From positions 3,617,501 to 3,681,500 of the forward strand of contig NZ_CP130565.1 in NCBI RefSeq assembly GCF_030534335.1: 64,000 nt of DNA, written 5' to 3'. Position numbers and translations under genes: made by a program. Origin of the DNA: Marivirga harenae. GTDB taxonomy: Bacteria > Bacteroidota > Bacteroidia > Cytophagales > Cyclobacteriaceae. Shown in pieces: positions 1 through 8,320 of this stretch. Within the stretch, counting starts at the first letter, position 1. The number at the start of each line of letters is the position of its first letter. The notes under the pieces are model-generated. The model was not told the DNA's origin. It made no database searches and worked only from the letters and a program-made list of their open reading frames with translations.

Positions 1-2052
1 TCCCATTCCATCATTCACGGATTTGAAATTGAAGCCTCTAATGATTGGTCACATTTAGTCGATGCCACTGATTTTTTTATCCGAGATGCACATGGTGTAA
101 GTAAAAGATTAAAGCAATCAAATGAGGGGGCTTTTAGTTTAGATAAGAGTCGTTCAGTATTCAATATAGAGGGTTCAGGTAATTTTCCTGAAAATACGGA
201 ACTTGATTTTTGGATTTCATTTAATGGGGAAGCAAAAGGCAGGGAAATTTATTCTGTAACTCCTGATGCTGATAATATTACCGTTCGACAGCACCACTCA
301 TTTGTGCAATTGCCTGATGATGGATACCAGCCAAGAAAATTTGACCCAAGAGCAGGATATTTCGGCACAACCTATAAGGATTATGCCGTTCCGATCAACG
401 AAGACATCAATCAAAGACTGATCAACCGACATAGATTACAAAAGAAAGAGCCAGCAGCAGCAAAAAGCGAGGCTGTTGAACCAATCATCTATTATTTGGA
501 TCCTGGGACACCAGAACCAGTTCGTTCAGCATTGTTGGATGGAGCCAGATGGTGGAATCAAGCATTTGAAGCTGCGGGCTACAAAAATGCTTTCCAAGTT
601 GAAATGCTACCAGAAGGTGTAGATCCTTTGGATATCCGATATAATGTAATTCAATGGGTACACCGGTCATCACGCGGTTGGAGCTATGGCGCTAGTGTGA
701 CTGACCCTAGAACCGGAGAAATTATCAAAGGACATGTAAGCTTAGGTTCATTAAGAGTTAGACAGGACTTCCTAATTGCAGAGGGATTATTAGCGCCTTA
801 CGATAAAACCGGTAAAAACGATGCCATGGAAGCAATGGCATTGGCTAGAATCAGGCAATTATCAGCTCATGAAATTGGTCATACTATCGGTTTAGCTCAC
901 TCTTATTCTTCAAGCACTGAAAATGATGCTTCTGTGATGGATTATCCTCACCCAAATGTAGAATTAGACGAAAAAGGAAATATCACCCTTGATAATGCCT
1001 ATGCTGAAAATATTGGTCTGTGGGATAAATACGCCATTCGTTATGGTTATGAAGAAATACCTTCTGGTAAAAATGAAGAGCAATACTTGAAAAGTATTAT
1101 AAACGAAGCCAATGAGAAGGGATTAACTTTTATTTCCGATAGAGATGCAAGGGCAACTGGTGGTGCTCATCCATATGCTCATTTATGGGACAATGGCAAA
1201 GATCCAGTAGTTCAACTAAACCATTTGCTCAATGTAAGGCAAAAAGCACTTTCCAAATTTGGCGAAAATGTTATTCAATACGACAAACCGTTGGCACAAA
1301 TTCAAGAAGCTTTAATTCCGATCTATTTTCTTCATCGCTATCAAGCAGAAGCAACTTCAAAGCTGATTGGAGGATTAGATTACTCTTATAAAATGAGGGA
1401 TGATAATTTAAAGGAAATGAGAATTGTTCCAGCTGAATGGCAATTAGAAGCAGCTAATAGTTTAGCCAACTCTGTTACCGCTGAAAACTTAGCGTTACCA
1501 GAACAATTATTAAATACATTATATCCTAGACCTTTAGGTTATTATGATGGTAGAGAACTTTTAAATGGAAGAACAGGATTGACTTTTGATGCAATTGGTG
1601 CTGCAGAACAAGCTTCATCAATGGTTTTTGACCTTCTTATGCATCCTCAAAGATTAAGTAGATTAGTGGAATATCATGCAAGGGATAAAAAATATCCTGG
1701 GATTCAGGAAACTATGGATATCTTTCAGGCTACTTTATTTAGTTCAAAAGTGAATAATGACTATCAGGAAGCAATACAATTGACAACTCAATCTGTTTTT
1801 GTGAATAAATTGATGAGCAGTGTTCAAAAAGGAAGTCTTTCTCCTTTGGCCAGGGCGGAGCTGCTTGTGGTTTTACGTGATATTTCATCTAAATTGTCTA
1901 AACCTAATTACCGAGACAGCAAATTAAAGAAAGCTCAAAATCAAATGCTTGCAACTCAAATTAAACTATTTATGGAATCACCTGAGGAGTATGATATCGC
2001 ACCTATTCCTGCACTTCCACCTGGTAGTCCGATTGGAAGTTGTGATTATTAA
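1..2052 (+). CDS. zinc-dependent metalloprotease, 5' end outside window (DUF5117/DUF4953-type)
   Basis: The reading frame is open from base 1, so the true start lies upstream; the GTG at 304 is only the first start-like codon inside an open frame. The zincin motif HEIGHTIGLAH (bases 868-900) supplies three zinc-binding histidines and the catalytic glutamate. The segment reading YYLDPGTPEP and the later 'SVMDYP' turn match the large secreted zinc proteases of Bacteroidota annotated with DUF5117/DUF4953. It is a paralogue of the complete gene at 37410-39869, which shares YYLDPxTPE, the SDPRTGEII block and the zincin helix. Secretion cannot be judged because the N-terminus is missing. The substrate is unknown. 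A perfect AT-rich inverted repeat follows the stop codon. The family call is confident; any specific biological role is not supported. Confidence 0.88.
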   Translation, partial: SHSIIHGFEIEASNDWSHLVDATDFFIRDAHGVSKRLKQSNEGAFSLDKSRSVFNIEGSGNFPENTELDFWISFNGEAKGREIYSVTPDADNITVRQHHSFVQLPDDGYQPRKFDPRAGYFGTTYKDYAVPINEDINQRLINRHRLQKKEPAAAKSEAVEPIIYYLDPGTPEPVRSALLDGARWWNQAFEAAGYKNAFQVEMLPEGVDPLDIRYNVIQWVHRSSRGWSYGASVTDPRTGEIIKGHVSLGSLRVRQDFLIAEGLLAPYDKTGKNDAMEAMALARIRQLSAHEIGHTIGLAHSYSSSTENDASVMDYPHPNVELDEKGNITLDNAYAENIGLWDKYAIRYGYEEIPSGKNEEQYLKSIINEANEKGLTFISDRDARATGGAHPYAHLWDNGKDPVVQLNHLLNVRQKALSKFGENVIQYDKPLAQIQEALIPIYFLHRYQAEATSKLIGGLDYSYKMRDDNLKEMRIVPAEWQLEAANSLANSVTAENLALPEQLLNTLYPRPLGYYDGRELLNGRTGLTFDAIGAAEQASSMVFDLLMHPQRLSRLVEYHARDKKYPGIQETMDIFQATLFSSKVNNDYQEAIQLTTQSVFVNKLMSSVQKGSLSPLARAELLVVLRDISSKLSKPNYRDSKLKKAQNQMLATQIKLFMESPEEYDIAPIPALPPGSPIGSCDY

Positions 2053-2054
2053 AA

Positions 2055-2116
2055 AATACATGATAAAATATTTTAATTACATCTAACGTTAAAGTTGAAA
2101 TATTTTATCATGTATT
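2055..2116. repeat. perfect 19-bp AT-rich inverted repeat between two genes
   Basis: Bases 2055-2073 and 2098-2116 are perfect reverse complements separated by 24 nt. The repeat starts two bases after the metalloprotease stop and ends 13 bases before the next start codon. It could form a long hairpin acting as a bidirectional attenuator or 3'-end stabiliser. It lacks the GC-rich stem and T tract of a classic intrinsic terminator. It could also be an operator palindrome. Confidence 0.6.
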
Positions 2117-2129
2117 AAATTGAACCACA

Positions 2130-2555
2130 ATGAAGTTAATTTGTATTCTAGCATTAAGCCTTTTACCCGCTTTATCATTTTCACAATCAATCGTAAGCTA
2201 TCATCAATCGCCAAATGGTGGAGAGCTGGCTTATGCATATGAGATCAATGATAAATTTAGACCAGAAATCAGACTTTATCCCAATACTTTGATAGAAAAC
2301 TTGTATTTGAAATTGATGCTAAACTATGATTTTGTCAAAAAAGAATCATTTGAGTTTTACAGCGGCCTATCCGCATTTACAGGAATTGAGGAGGATATAA
2401 CCTTAGTTATTCCTGTTGGACTAAATCTTTATCCTTTTGAGAACAAGAGTTTTGGCTTTCTAATGGAATTCTCACCTAGCTTTCCTTTTGATGGATTTGG
2501 AGCGTATTTTGGGGGAAGTTGGGGAATTAGATATAAGTTCAATAAAAAAGAATAA
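2130..2555 (+). CDS. small secreted protein, possible outer-membrane beta-barrel
   Basis: A 141-residue protein whose first ~18 residues form a signal peptide (MKLICILALSLLPALSFSQ). The rest alternates polar and hydrophobic residues, with aromatic-ended strands such as 'GLNLYPF' and a C-terminal 'WGIRYKFN' ending. This resembles short outer-membrane beta-barrel proteins of Bacteroidota, but no family is recognised. It lies downstream of the metalloprotease in the same orientation, separated by the inverted repeat at 2055-2116, so it may be partly co-transcribed. Export to the periplasm or outer membrane is likely; the barrel is an inference from composition. Confidence 0.6.
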   Translation: MKLICILALSLLPALSFSQSIVSYHQSPNGGELAYAYEINDKFRPEIRLYPNTLIENLYLKLMLNYDFVKKESFEFYSGLSAFTGIEEDITLVIPVGLNLYPFENKSFGFLMEFSPSFPFDGFGAYFGGSWGIRYKFNKKE

Positions 2556-2686
2556 TATAACATAATTCAAACTTGAGTAGAATAGGTAACTGGCCTATTG
2601 CGCATATGGGTTTATTTTCGCCCCATAATCTGTCAGGTTTGAAGCACTATTAGCTAACTTCTATGCTTACTATTGCTTTGCAGGAA

Positions 2687-3049
2687 TTAAGCTTTTTCCA
2701 AGATCAACTGTAAGTCAGAAGGAATTTCCATTGGTTGCAATGGTGGTACATTAGCACCTCCTGTATTTCCAACGGGAATTTTTCCGACAAAAGATTTTAC
2801 TCCGCCCACCAATAGCCTTGGAATTTGACCTACAATTTCTTTAAAATCTTTGATCTTAAATCCAAAGTTCAACATTAACCAATGCACATAGGAATGTTGA
2901 AAGGGAAATGCCTGTCCAATGATGTGAGCTCGTTCTAAATGCCTCCAAGCAAGTTGGTAATGCTGTGCATTAAGTTTCATTCTAAATTCGCTAAGTTCCT
3001 TCTCATAGTAAGGCCTTAAACCATCCGGAAATTTATAGTTAAAATTCAT
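2687..3049 (-). CDS. DUF3703 family protein
   Basis: A 120-residue cytosolic protein with the DUF3703 pattern: an N-terminal helix followed by 'LERAHIIGQ', then 'HSYVHWLML' in the middle. These conserved histidines and the arginine are characteristic of the family. The function of DUF3703 is unknown; the conserved histidines would permit metal binding, but nothing here proves it. It is the last gene of a leftward run that begins with a flippase-like membrane protein and a glycosyltransferase. It starts 9 nt after the preceding gene, so co-transcription is likely. The C-terminal ~40 residues are proline- and glycine-rich and less conserved. Confidence 0.75.
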   Translation of the reverse strand: MNFNYKFPDGLRPYYEKELSEFRMKLNAQHYQLAWRHLERAHIIGQAFPFQHSYVHWLMLNFGFKIKDFKEIVGQIPRLLVGGVKSFVGKIPVGNTGGANVPPLQPMEIPSDLQLILEKA

Positions 3050-3058
3050 ACTGATATT

Positions 3059-3316
3059 TTAAAATCCATTATGTTCCAATAATCCCTTTTTAGTAGCTAA
3101 AAAATAAAGATCATTCCAAGGAACTGAATTTCTATCTTTGATTTGATGTGGATATTCTTCATCATGATTGACCAAAATCTTTATGTACTCCTTTTGATTT
3201 AAAGCTAATAGATGCGTTTGAAGAGATTCATTTTCCCAACCCAAAGCATCCTTTACTTCATTATAGGATTGCACAAAATACAATTCATCCATTAAATCGA
3301 TTTCCTGATCGTTCAT
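3059..3316 (-). CDS. small conserved hypothetical protein
   Basis: About 85 residues, acidic and predicted soluble. The frame can be extended to 3355, but the ATG at 3316 (MNDQEIDLMDELYF) gives a more protein-like N-terminus and a shorter overlap (32 nt) with the upstream glycosyltransferase. The central part, 'SLQTHLLALNQKEYIKIL', looks like a small helical, winged-helix-like fold, but no family is recognised with confidence. It ends with 'ATKKGLLEHNGF'. It lies between a glycosyltransferase and a DUF3703 gene in a leftward operon, with only 9 nt to the next gene. Function unknown. Confidence 0.65.
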   Translation of the reverse strand: MNDQEIDLMDELYFVQSYNEVKDALGWENESLQTHLLALNQKEYIKILVNHDEEYPHQIKDRNSVPWNDLYFLATKKGLLEHNGF

Positions 3317-4421
3317 TACTATTATATTTTCTTTCTTTCCAACTGTAGCTCCCAAAATTGGCTAATAGACCAAATATCACAACATAAAAACTATAAAACA
3401 ACTGCAATAAACCAAAAGCGAATAAACTAAACTTTTGTTTTTGAGACTTTAGAATAAGTGAAATAAATAGCCCTTCCGTAAGAATTTTAAAAATAATGAT
3501 CGGTAAAAGAATCAAAAATTCAAAGTTAATTAAACTATAAAAGACAGCCGTGATATAAATTAAATGAAAGGACCATACCGATAATGCAGGTAAACTGTCT
3601 TTCAAGTTAGCCGTAGCACTCCATTTAGCAGCCCAACGCTTTCTTTGTTTATAAAACAGATTTAAATTTTCCGGAGCAATTGTTTCGACTACCGCTTCCT
3701 TTTGAAAAAATATACCACCAGGATATTCAGATTTAATTTTCTGCAACAAGAAAATATCATCCCCAGATGGTATTGCTAAATTATCAGCATAGGGGTTTAG
3801 TTCTTCAAAGATGGATTTTCTAACAGCCAAATTGGCACCATTTGCCATGCTAGGATTACTGAGCTCGATACTGACTGCACCCGTTCCTATCAAAGGTGCA
3901 AATTCTATTTGAAATATTTTGGATTGGAAATTATTAGACTTGAACACGACACTCCCACTAACTAACTGAATTTTCTCAATTCCGAAGGGTGCCTGCATAT
4001 TCTTTACCCAATCCACTGGAAAAACACAATCTGCATCGGAAGTCAAAATGATCTCTGCCTCTGCATGTTTAATACCCTCTGCAATAGCTGATTTTTTTCC
4101 ATTTAAGATTCCAGACAGACTAAGGACTATAATCTTAAAGGGAAAATTAGCTTCAAAGGATTGAATGATTTTTTTGAAATCATCATTAGAATGATCATTA
4201 ATCAAAATCACTTCCAATAATTCCTCTGGATAATCTAAACCAGACAGACTTTTGAGCAAACTATCTAAATTTTTGGACTCATTCCTAAAAGGAATTATTA
4301 TTGCTACGGATTTAAGTTCTCCACTTTCATTTAATTGAGGCAAACTCTTCCATGTTTTAGAGGCGAAAAGCAAGGCTAATCCATAGAGCATAATAACTAA
4401 AGAGAAAAATGCAAAAATCAC
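3285..4421 (-). CDS. glycosyltransferase family 2, membrane-anchored
   Basis: A 378-residue GT2 enzyme transferring sugar from a nucleotide-sugar donor, probably to a lipid or envelope acceptor on the cytoplasmic face. One N-terminal helix (residues ~1-20) precedes the GT-A fold. It has IIPFRNE (~42-48), the INDHS donor loop (~74-78), the metal-binding DAD (~129-131) and a 'QRKRW' motif near residue 260, typical of processive or lipid-linked GT2 enzymes. Two to three C-terminal membrane helices follow. Its start codon overlaps the stop of the flippase-like gene upstream (ATGA), indicating translational coupling. The sugar and acceptor cannot be read from the sequence. Confidence 0.88.
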   Translation of the reverse strand: MIFAFFSLVIMLYGLALLFASKTWKSLPQLNESGELKSVAIIIPFRNESKNLDSLLKSLSGLDYPEELLEVILINDHSNDDFKKIIQSFEANFPFKIIVLSLSGILNGKKSAIAEGIKHAEAEIILTSDADCVFPVDWVKNMQAPFGIEKIQLVSGSVVFKSNNFQSKIFQIEFAPLIGTGAVSIELSNPSMANGANLAVRKSIFEELNPYADNLAIPSGDDIFLLQKIKSEYPGGIFFQKEAVVETIAPENLNLFYKQRKRWAAKWSATANLKDSLPALSVWSFHLIYITAVFYSLINFEFLILLPIIIFKILTEGLFISLILKSQKQKFSLFAFGLLQLFYSFYVVIFGLLANFGSYSWKERKYNSNERSGNRFNG

Positions 4422-5341
4422 GTATTTTTCAATTTAAGTTGAGGAATAAAAAATAATCCCACTAATGCGGGCAAAGCAATATTTATCAGCCATAAAATCA
4501 ACCCAGAGGCGATAATCGGTGCAACTTCTACATTTAGACTGTCGAAGAATAAGGCTACGCTAAATTCCCTAATTCCCAAATCACTTAAGAAATTAAAAGT
4601 TGGGAGAACGGATTTAGCTAAAAACATGAAAGCTATACCCATAAATTGTAGAAAGACATCGATTTTTAGGTTCAAAACAGATAACAAGAGTAGAAATTGA
4701 GTACTAAAGATTAAGTACCTGAGAAAGGATAGCCCCGTTAAAATGGTGATCAGTTTGAAGCCCATCCTGTTGACAGGCTCGATATATTCGTGAATTTTTG
4801 GGTGTTTTCGCTTCAAGAATAAGAGAATGAAAATAATTATAATTATAAAACCCAAAATGCTTAAAAATGGATAAGTGATAGAAAAAGGAATTTCAATCTC
4901 GACCAAGCTCCTCTGAGAATAAATGAATAAGGCTAACAACCCAAACAAAGCAGTAGGTAGCATTTGCATCATGCGAGAAATTAAGATCAATCCTAATGCC
5001 TTTTTCCGGTCTTGATGAGTTATTGAAAACACTTTAGCGAAATAATCTCCTATGGCGTGGGGTGTCACAAATCCAAGTGCGACTCCCGCCAAAACCCCAA
5101 TTACTGCATTTGACATCGTGATTTGGGTAATAGGTTGAATGGAGTATTTCCATTTCAAAACTTCCATCAACCAATTAAATGGCATTAGGAATATGACTAC
5201 AAACAAAACAACTATATTTTGATTAAATAATTTGAAGGCAGCAATAAAGCCTGATGGGTCTGCACTAATTTTTTCATATAAAAAAATCAGCACCAATAGT
5301 GTTATAAAGACTTTAAGGCCAATCAGCAGATATTTTTTCAA
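4418..5341 (-). CDS. lysylphosphatidylglycerol synthase-type / flippase-like TM protein
   Basis: A 307-residue integral membrane protein with about eight hydrophobic helices. It matches the family of the membrane half of lysylphosphatidylglycerol synthase (UPF0104, flippase-like domain). Supporting segments are 'GVALGFVTPHAIGDYFAKVF' (the conserved substrate-cavity region) and 'LSDLGIREFSVALFF' near the C-terminus. These stand-alone proteins often sit next to glycosyltransferases and are thought to move or help modify glycolipids. Here it overlaps the following GT2 gene by 4 nt, supporting a shared role in making a membrane glycolipid. No aminoacyl-transfer domain is present, so it is not MprF itself. 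First gene of the leftward operon. Confidence 0.83.
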   Translation of the reverse strand: MKKYLLIGLKVFITLLVLIFLYEKISADPSGFIAAFKLFNQNIVVLFVVIFLMPFNWLMEVLKWKYSIQPITQITMSNAVIGVLAGVALGFVTPHAIGDYFAKVFSITHQDRKKALGLILISRMMQMLPTALFGLLALFIYSQRSLVEIEIPFSITYPFLSILGFIIIIIFILLFLKRKHPKIHEYIEPVNRMGFKLITILTGLSFLRYLIFSTQFLLLLSVLNLKIDVFLQFMGIAFMFLAKSVLPTFNFLSDLGIREFSVALFFDSLNVEVAPIIASGLILWLINIALPALVGLFFIPQLKLKNT

Positions 5342-5360
5342 GCTTCTGTATAAAAATTAA

Positions 5361-5399
5361 AAAACCACCATACAATGATGCACATTAGTAGGTGGTTTT
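5361..5399 (-). terminator. intrinsic terminator after the coiled-coil membrane protein gene
   Basis: Stem AAAACCACC (5361-5369) pairs with GGTGGTTTT (5391-5399) around a 21-nt loop. On the minus strand it is followed by a T-rich stretch (complement of the A-run before 5361). It ends the gene at 5425-6009 and separates it from the flippase/glycosyltransferase operon. Confidence 0.7.
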
Positions 5400-5424
5400 C
5401 AAAATATCAAGAAAATTTCTGTTT

Positions 5425-6009
5425 CTATCTTCTATATTCTTCCAGCTTATTCAAAGCGGTTTGGAGTTCTCTTTTAATTTTAACTTGCTTGTCGTGTGAT
5501 CTCTTTCTTAAATCTTCCAGTTCTTCATCTACTCTTTCTTTGTCGCGTTTAGCTTGTTTAGTTAATCGAAAGCTATTCATAAACATGATATAGACGATTA
5601 CTAACCCAGCCAATAAAATCACGACTAAAGACCACATGACAATATTATAAGTAGTTTTTGTCATGGGGATACCAAACAAGGGCATTTCATCTACCACACT
5701 TCGTGCTTGCTCTAATTCAGCCTTTAAATCATTCATTTGCGCTTTGGCAGAATCTCTTTCCTTTTCAGCTGTCAATTGTACATCTTTCGCTGAAGAGACT
5801 TGCTGATTAAGATTGTTTATAGTATCACTTAAAACTTCTCCAAAAGAATTGACTTTAATGATTGGAATAACTTTATACTTTTCAAAAGTCTCGCTGCTTT
5901 CTACCATATTTTGGTATTGCTCAGATAGCTTAGCATCCTCTTGAGCAAATGCATCAAACTGAATTGCAAAAGCAATCATTGTAAAAATAACCAAAAGTGT
6001 GTATCTCAT
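5425..6009 (-). CDS. exported coiled-coil protein with central transmembrane helix
   Basis: 194 residues: an N-terminal signal peptide (~1-22, ending AFAQ), a periplasmic segment with a long coiled coil (~65-105, rich in K/E/Q), one strong membrane helix (~123-145), and a basic/acidic cytosolic coiled coil to the C-terminus. Similar proteins in Bacteroidota genomes often carry a mistaken label of tRNA (guanine-N1)-methyltransferase; nothing here resembles a SPOUT methyltransferase. The architecture suggests a scaffold linking periplasm and cytoplasm, but the function is unknown. It is transcribed alone and followed by a terminator at 5361-5399. Confidence 0.75.
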   Translation of the reverse strand: MRYTLLVIFTMIAFAIQFDAFAQEDAKLSEQYQNMVESSETFEKYKVIPIIKVNSFGEVLSDTINNLNQQVSSAKDVQLTAEKERDSAKAQMNDLKAELEQARSVVDEMPLFGIPMTKTTYNIVMWSLVVILLAGLVIVYIMFMNSFRLTKQAKRDKERVDEELEDLRKRSHDKQVKIKRELQTALNKLEEYRR

Positions 6010-6154
6010 AATAAATCTATTTGTCGTAAAAAGTACCCATTTAATTGGCTGTAAATATAGTTTGAACGAATGGAATTAAAAAAACTTATGCCAAAATGAA
6101 TTATAATAATCCATAATTCCATCAACAATTTGTAGCGATGAAAGTTGTTGCAAC

Positions 6155-6553
6155 ATGAAAATAGAATATCAAAAAATTACCTTAAAAATAGCAGCTATCT
6201 ATAATATACTATGGGGAGGCTGGGTCGTTCTGTTTCCTCAACATTTCTTCGATTTAGTTGGTATGGAAAGAATTAATCATCCGATGGTCTGGCAAGGGAT
6301 GGGAATGGTCATTGGCGTTTATGGTTTAGGATACTGGTGGTCATCACATAATCCACTTAGACACTGGCCGATAATAATGGTAGGCTTTCTAGGAAAGATA
6401 TTTGGACCCATAGGTTTTATATTTAATTATGTGCAAGGATTCGTTCCATTTGAATTCATTTTTACATTAATTACCAATGATTTCATATGGTGGATACCAT
6501 TTTTCTTAATTTTAAAAGACGTTCATGTTAAAACAAATTGGAACTTATCTTGA
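6155..6553 (+). CDS. four-helix integral membrane protein, function unknown
   Basis: 132 residues with about four hydrophobic helices rich in Trp, Gly and Phe (for example 'NILWGGWVVLFP' and 'GVYGLGYWW'). No soluble domain is present and no family was recognised with certainty. It resembles small membrane proteins of the DoxX/DUF-type superfamily, and the next gene is itself DoxX-like. The next ORF can start inside this gene (6525) or 1 nt after its stop (6555), so the two are translationally coupled and may form one complex. Confidence 0.65.
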   Translation: MKIEYQKITLKIAAIYNILWGGWVVLFPQHFFDLVGMERINHPMVWQGMGMVIGVYGLGYWWSSHNPLRHWPIIMVGFLGKIFGPIGFIFNYVQGFVPFEFIFTLITNDFIWWIPFFLILKDVHVKTNWNLS

Positions 6554-6554
6554 A

Positions 6555-6935
6555 ATGAAGGGTTCAGTGTGGCTGATAGCCGGATTCTATTTGATAGCAG
6601 GAGTTAATCATTTTATTAATCCGCAATTTTATTGGCCACTGATTCCACCCTTTTTCGAAAATCCCGAAGAAATTAATAAGATTAGTGGGATAGCCGAAAT
6701 TCTACTTGCAGGAGGACTTTTCTTCTACCCCAGCAGAAAAACTACTTCTTTTATCACGATTATTGTACTTTTGGCTTTTGTTCCTTCACACATCTATTTC
6801 ATTCAAATTGGTTCCTGCATTGAGAATGGTCTATGCGTTCCGGAATGGATTGGATGGTTAAGATTAATAGTTGTTCATCCCGCTTTAATTTTATGGGCAT
6901 GGAGAGTAGGGAAGTCAACTGTTTCCTTGTACTGA
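6555..6935 (+). CDS. DoxX-like family membrane protein
   Basis: About 126 residues with four membrane helices. The segment 'AGFYLIAGVNHFINPQFYWPLIPPF' followed by 'ISGIAEILLAGGLFF' is the typical beginning of DoxX-like proteins (the NHF and GxxEILLxxGLF pattern). I prefer the ATG at 6555, 1 nt after the preceding stop, over the in-frame ATG at 6525, because the helix-1 motif then begins immediately. DoxX-like proteins are associated with redox or sulfur metabolism in some bacteria, but the role here is unknown. The last 61 bases are also coding for the alpha/beta hydrolase on the other strand. Confidence 0.75.
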   Translation: MKGSVWLIAGFYLIAGVNHFINPQFYWPLIPPFFENPEEINKISGIAEILLAGGLFFYPSRKTTSFITIIVLLAFVPSHIYFIQIGSCIENGLCVPEWIGWLRLIVVHPALILWAWRVGKSTVSLY

Positions 6936-7717
6936 TGCTGACGAGTAAAGTCAAGTGCCAGTTCATTGAAAATTTCTGCTTGATCGATGTTGCAGATATG
7001 ACCGGCCTCCATGATTTCTTTATAGATTACTGAGGGGTGATTTTTAGCAAAACTTTTAGCAGAATTCAAAAAGATGTAATCCTCTTTACCCATCAATGCT
7101 AGTGCTGGAAAGTTAATTTCTTGACAATAAAACCTATCCAAAAGCTTGAAAAACTCGCCATATAAACCAACCCATTTCATGTATTCAGTTGGAGTCAACT
7201 TTTGGGCTTGCTTTTGGTAAATTTTTCTTGATGTTTGATGTGTTCTGTAAGGCATCAATAAGTATGAGAAGATGCTATACATCCATTTATAGGGTAAAAA
7301 CAAATTGAAAATCCGAGCCAATTGAACAAAAGATTTTATCAAGTTATTAGCTTTGAAAATACCTCCAGCAAAAATTGCGCTCGCCACCAATTTTGGGTGC
7401 TTGATGCTTAAATCTTGCATGATGACACTGCCAAAGCTTAAGGTAATAAAATGTGCCTTTTTAATTTTATGCTCATCAAGCAAGTCTTTTAAATCTTTTG
7501 AAATGAGATCAAAATTATATTTCTCTATTTCGGGTTCGATATTTTTAGATTTCCCGTGATCTCGCAGATCAACGAGTAAAATATTATAAAATGATTTAAA
7601 AGTTTCTATTTGATATTTCCAGGTGGCTGTGCTTCCACCTGCTCCATGAACAAAAACTACCCATTCTTTGGAGGAAGCATTCAACTGAACAACAGCATGG
7701 AGAGATGTTTTTTTCAT
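6875..7717 (-). CDS. alpha/beta hydrolase
   Basis: 280 residues, cytosolic, alpha/beta-hydrolase fold. Visible elements are the oxyanion segment HGAGG (~24-28), a nucleophile elbow ITLSFGS with Ser near 94, an acid in 'GKEDYIFL' (~213), and the catalytic His in 'EAGHIC' (~240). The elbow is TxSxG instead of GxSxG, a tolerated variant. Substrate unknown; the family covers esterases, lipases and haloalkane or ester hydrolases. The C-terminal ~20 residues are encoded antisense to the end of the DoxX-like gene, so the two transcripts must overlap. Confidence 0.85.
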   Translation of the reverse strand: MKKTSLHAVVQLNASSKEWVVFVHGAGGSTATWKYQIETFKSFYNILLVDLRDHGKSKNIEPEIEKYNFDLISKDLKDLLDEHKIKKAHFITLSFGSVIMQDLSIKHPKLVASAIFAGGIFKANNLIKSFVQLARIFNLFLPYKWMYSIFSYLLMPYRTHQTSRKIYQKQAQKLTPTEYMKWVGLYGEFFKLLDRFYCQEINFPALALMGKEDYIFLNSAKSFAKNHPSVIYKEIMEAGHICNIDQAEIFNELALDFTRQHQYKETVDFPTLHAHKIKAG

Positions 7718-7863
7718 ATTGACTAAACATCGACCATTAGCTTTTGTTAAAAGATTTATTTTCTATGAGAAACTGCATAGATCTGGAAAGGTAAATCAGA
7801 ATGCTGAAAAAACATTTATCTTTATAGAAAGCGCTGTTAAAATATCTCTCTTAAATCCTACAA

Positions 7864-8292
7864 ATGATTCAATACATAAAAGAATTATCAGATTTTGGCT
7901 TACTAATACTAATCTGGTTGGTGCAATTAATTATCTACCCATCTTTTACATACATGAATAATGAAAATCTATTGTCTTGGCATCCAAAGTACACAACCAT
8001 GATATCTGTGGTAGTTATGCCCTTAATGCTAATCCAGCTCTTTAGTACTTTCTACTTGACTTATAATGATTTTAACTTGATTCTTCTCACACAATGTATT
8101 TTAATCATTTTACTCTGGACCACTACCTTTTTTCAGGCCGTGCCGCTACATAATCAGATTGAAACAGCTAATGAAATGCAAACCGCAGCGACTAAATTGG
8201 TTCAAATAAATTGGAGGCGAACTATAATGTGGACATTTATCGTAATTTTGAATTTCATCGGTAGAATAGACAACATTAAACATTATATGTAG
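7864..8292 (+). CDS. four-helix membrane protein, DUF1772-like
   Basis: 142 residues with four hydrophobic helices, separated by a short polar loop containing 'VPLHNQI' and followed by 'NWRRTIMW' at the start of the last helix. This order of a P-x-H-N segment and an N-W-x-R-T helix resembles the DUF1772 (anthrone-oxygenase-like) group, but the match is by eye only. The frame starting at 7719 that overlaps its 5' end is not protein-like. The gene lies 28 nt upstream of a MATE exporter in the same direction and may be co-transcribed with it. Function unknown. Confidence 0.65.
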   Translation: MIQYIKELSDFGLLILIWLVQLIIYPSFTYMNNENLLSWHPKYTTMISVVVMPLMLIQLFSTFYLTYNDFNLILLTQCILIILLWTTTFFQAVPLHNQIETANEMQTAATKLVQINWRRTIMWTFIVILNFIGRIDNIKHYM

Positions 8293-8320
8293 TTACATAT
8301 ACCTGCAATAAAAATAATTA

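Noticed and set aside
2581-2628. Two small hairpins (AATAGG/CCTATT and TATGGG/CCCATA) between convergent-side genes
   Set aside because: Short stems without a T tract; not convincing as terminators.
5375-5593. 72-codon plus-strand frame beside the coiled-coil protein
   Set aside because: It is antisense to the coiled-coil coding sequence, with Ser/Leu-rich shadow composition.
7719-7961. 80-codon rightward frame overlapping the next gene
   Set aside because: It has no family resemblance and half of it is another reading of the better-supported membrane protein at 7864-8292.
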